Origin: XYD2-FULL-39-9 sp964363685
GTDB lineage: Bacteria; Patescibacteriota; Patescibacteriia; Magasanikbacterales; GWA2-37-8
NCBI GenBank assembly: GCA_964363685.1
Contig: CAYIJG010000062.1
Span: 1-5,499 of the forward strand
DNA: 5,499 nucleotides
Direction of reading: 5' to 3'
The position numbers and the translations under genes are program-made. Each line of letters starts with the position of its first letter. Within the stretch, counting starts at the first letter, position 1. Below the pieces are notes generated by a model. The model ran no database searches. It was not told where the DNA came from and was given only the letters and a program-made list of their open reading frames with translations. This document shows positions 5,416 to 5,499 of this stretch, one piece after another.

Positions 5416-5499
5416 ATATCCGTTCCTCCCACCGTCTATCAGTTTCAACCTCAAGTTCTAAAAAGACTTTTTTATTGAGTGCGGTTTCCAGTTCTTTGC
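5414..5499 (-). CDS. era: C-terminal end of GTPase Era (5' part beyond window edge)
   Basis: On the minus strand an open frame enters from the right edge and ends at TAA (5416 to 5414), giving 27 visible residues. KELETALNKKVFLELEV followed by a Trp five residues from the end resembles the end of the Era KH domain (typically ARKELEKLLGKKVFLELWV, then a conserved Trp). The partial first codon, nGC, could encode the Arg expected before KELE. Era binds the 3' end of 16S rRNA and assists small-subunit assembly. Only the tail is visible, so the identification rests on this short match. The other two minus-strand frames are closed. The gene converges with the HExxH gene, with stop codons 20 bp apart. 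Confidence 0.7.
   Translation of the reverse strand, partial: KELETALNKKVFLELEVETDRRWEERI

Overview
The window looks like ordinary chromosomal DNA from an AT-rich, small-genome bacterium, most probably a member of the Patescibacteria / Candidate Phyla Radiation (Parcubacteria-like). This assignment is inferred from several things together: a membrane-anchored PEGA/beta-propeller protein, a divergent MurA-type enolpyruvyl transferase, short intergenic gaps seeded with palindromic repeats, and no recognisable Shine-Dalgarno sequence before any visible start. The standard genetic code is used; no in-frame TGA is needed.

Layout. Minus strand, left part: an RNase HI-family gene running off the left edge (1-321), then a 137-bp palindromic repeat (351-487), then a PEGA-domain protein with an N-terminal membrane anchor and a C-terminal propeller-like region (492-1880). 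Positions 1890-2048 form a divergent intergenic region with overlapping candidate promoters and a structured leader in front of the next gene. Plus strand, right part: a MurA-family enolpyruvyl transferase (2049-3344), a second repeat copy in opposite orientation with an extra half-unit (3355-3500), an S41 C-terminal processing protease with PDZ domain (3544-4803), and a small acidic protein of unknown function with an HExxH motif (4842-5393). On the minus strand at the right edge is the C-terminus of what is most likely the GTPase Era (5414-5499), convergent with the HExxH gene.

Functionally the centre of the window is cell-envelope themed: MurA-like peptidoglycan precursor chemistry, a membrane-anchored processing protease and a membrane-anchored PEGA protein. 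RNase H and Era are housekeeping nucleic-acid and ribosome-assembly functions. No tRNA, rRNA, CRISPR array, transposase or phage gene is visible. No dramatic new system is evident. The items most worth following are the paired inverted palindromic elements (one carrying a precise 19-bp nested palindrome), the MurA homologue that keeps the catalytic residues but appears to lose substrate-side ones, the orphan HExxH protein, and a shared 10-base leader motif in front of two unrelated genes.
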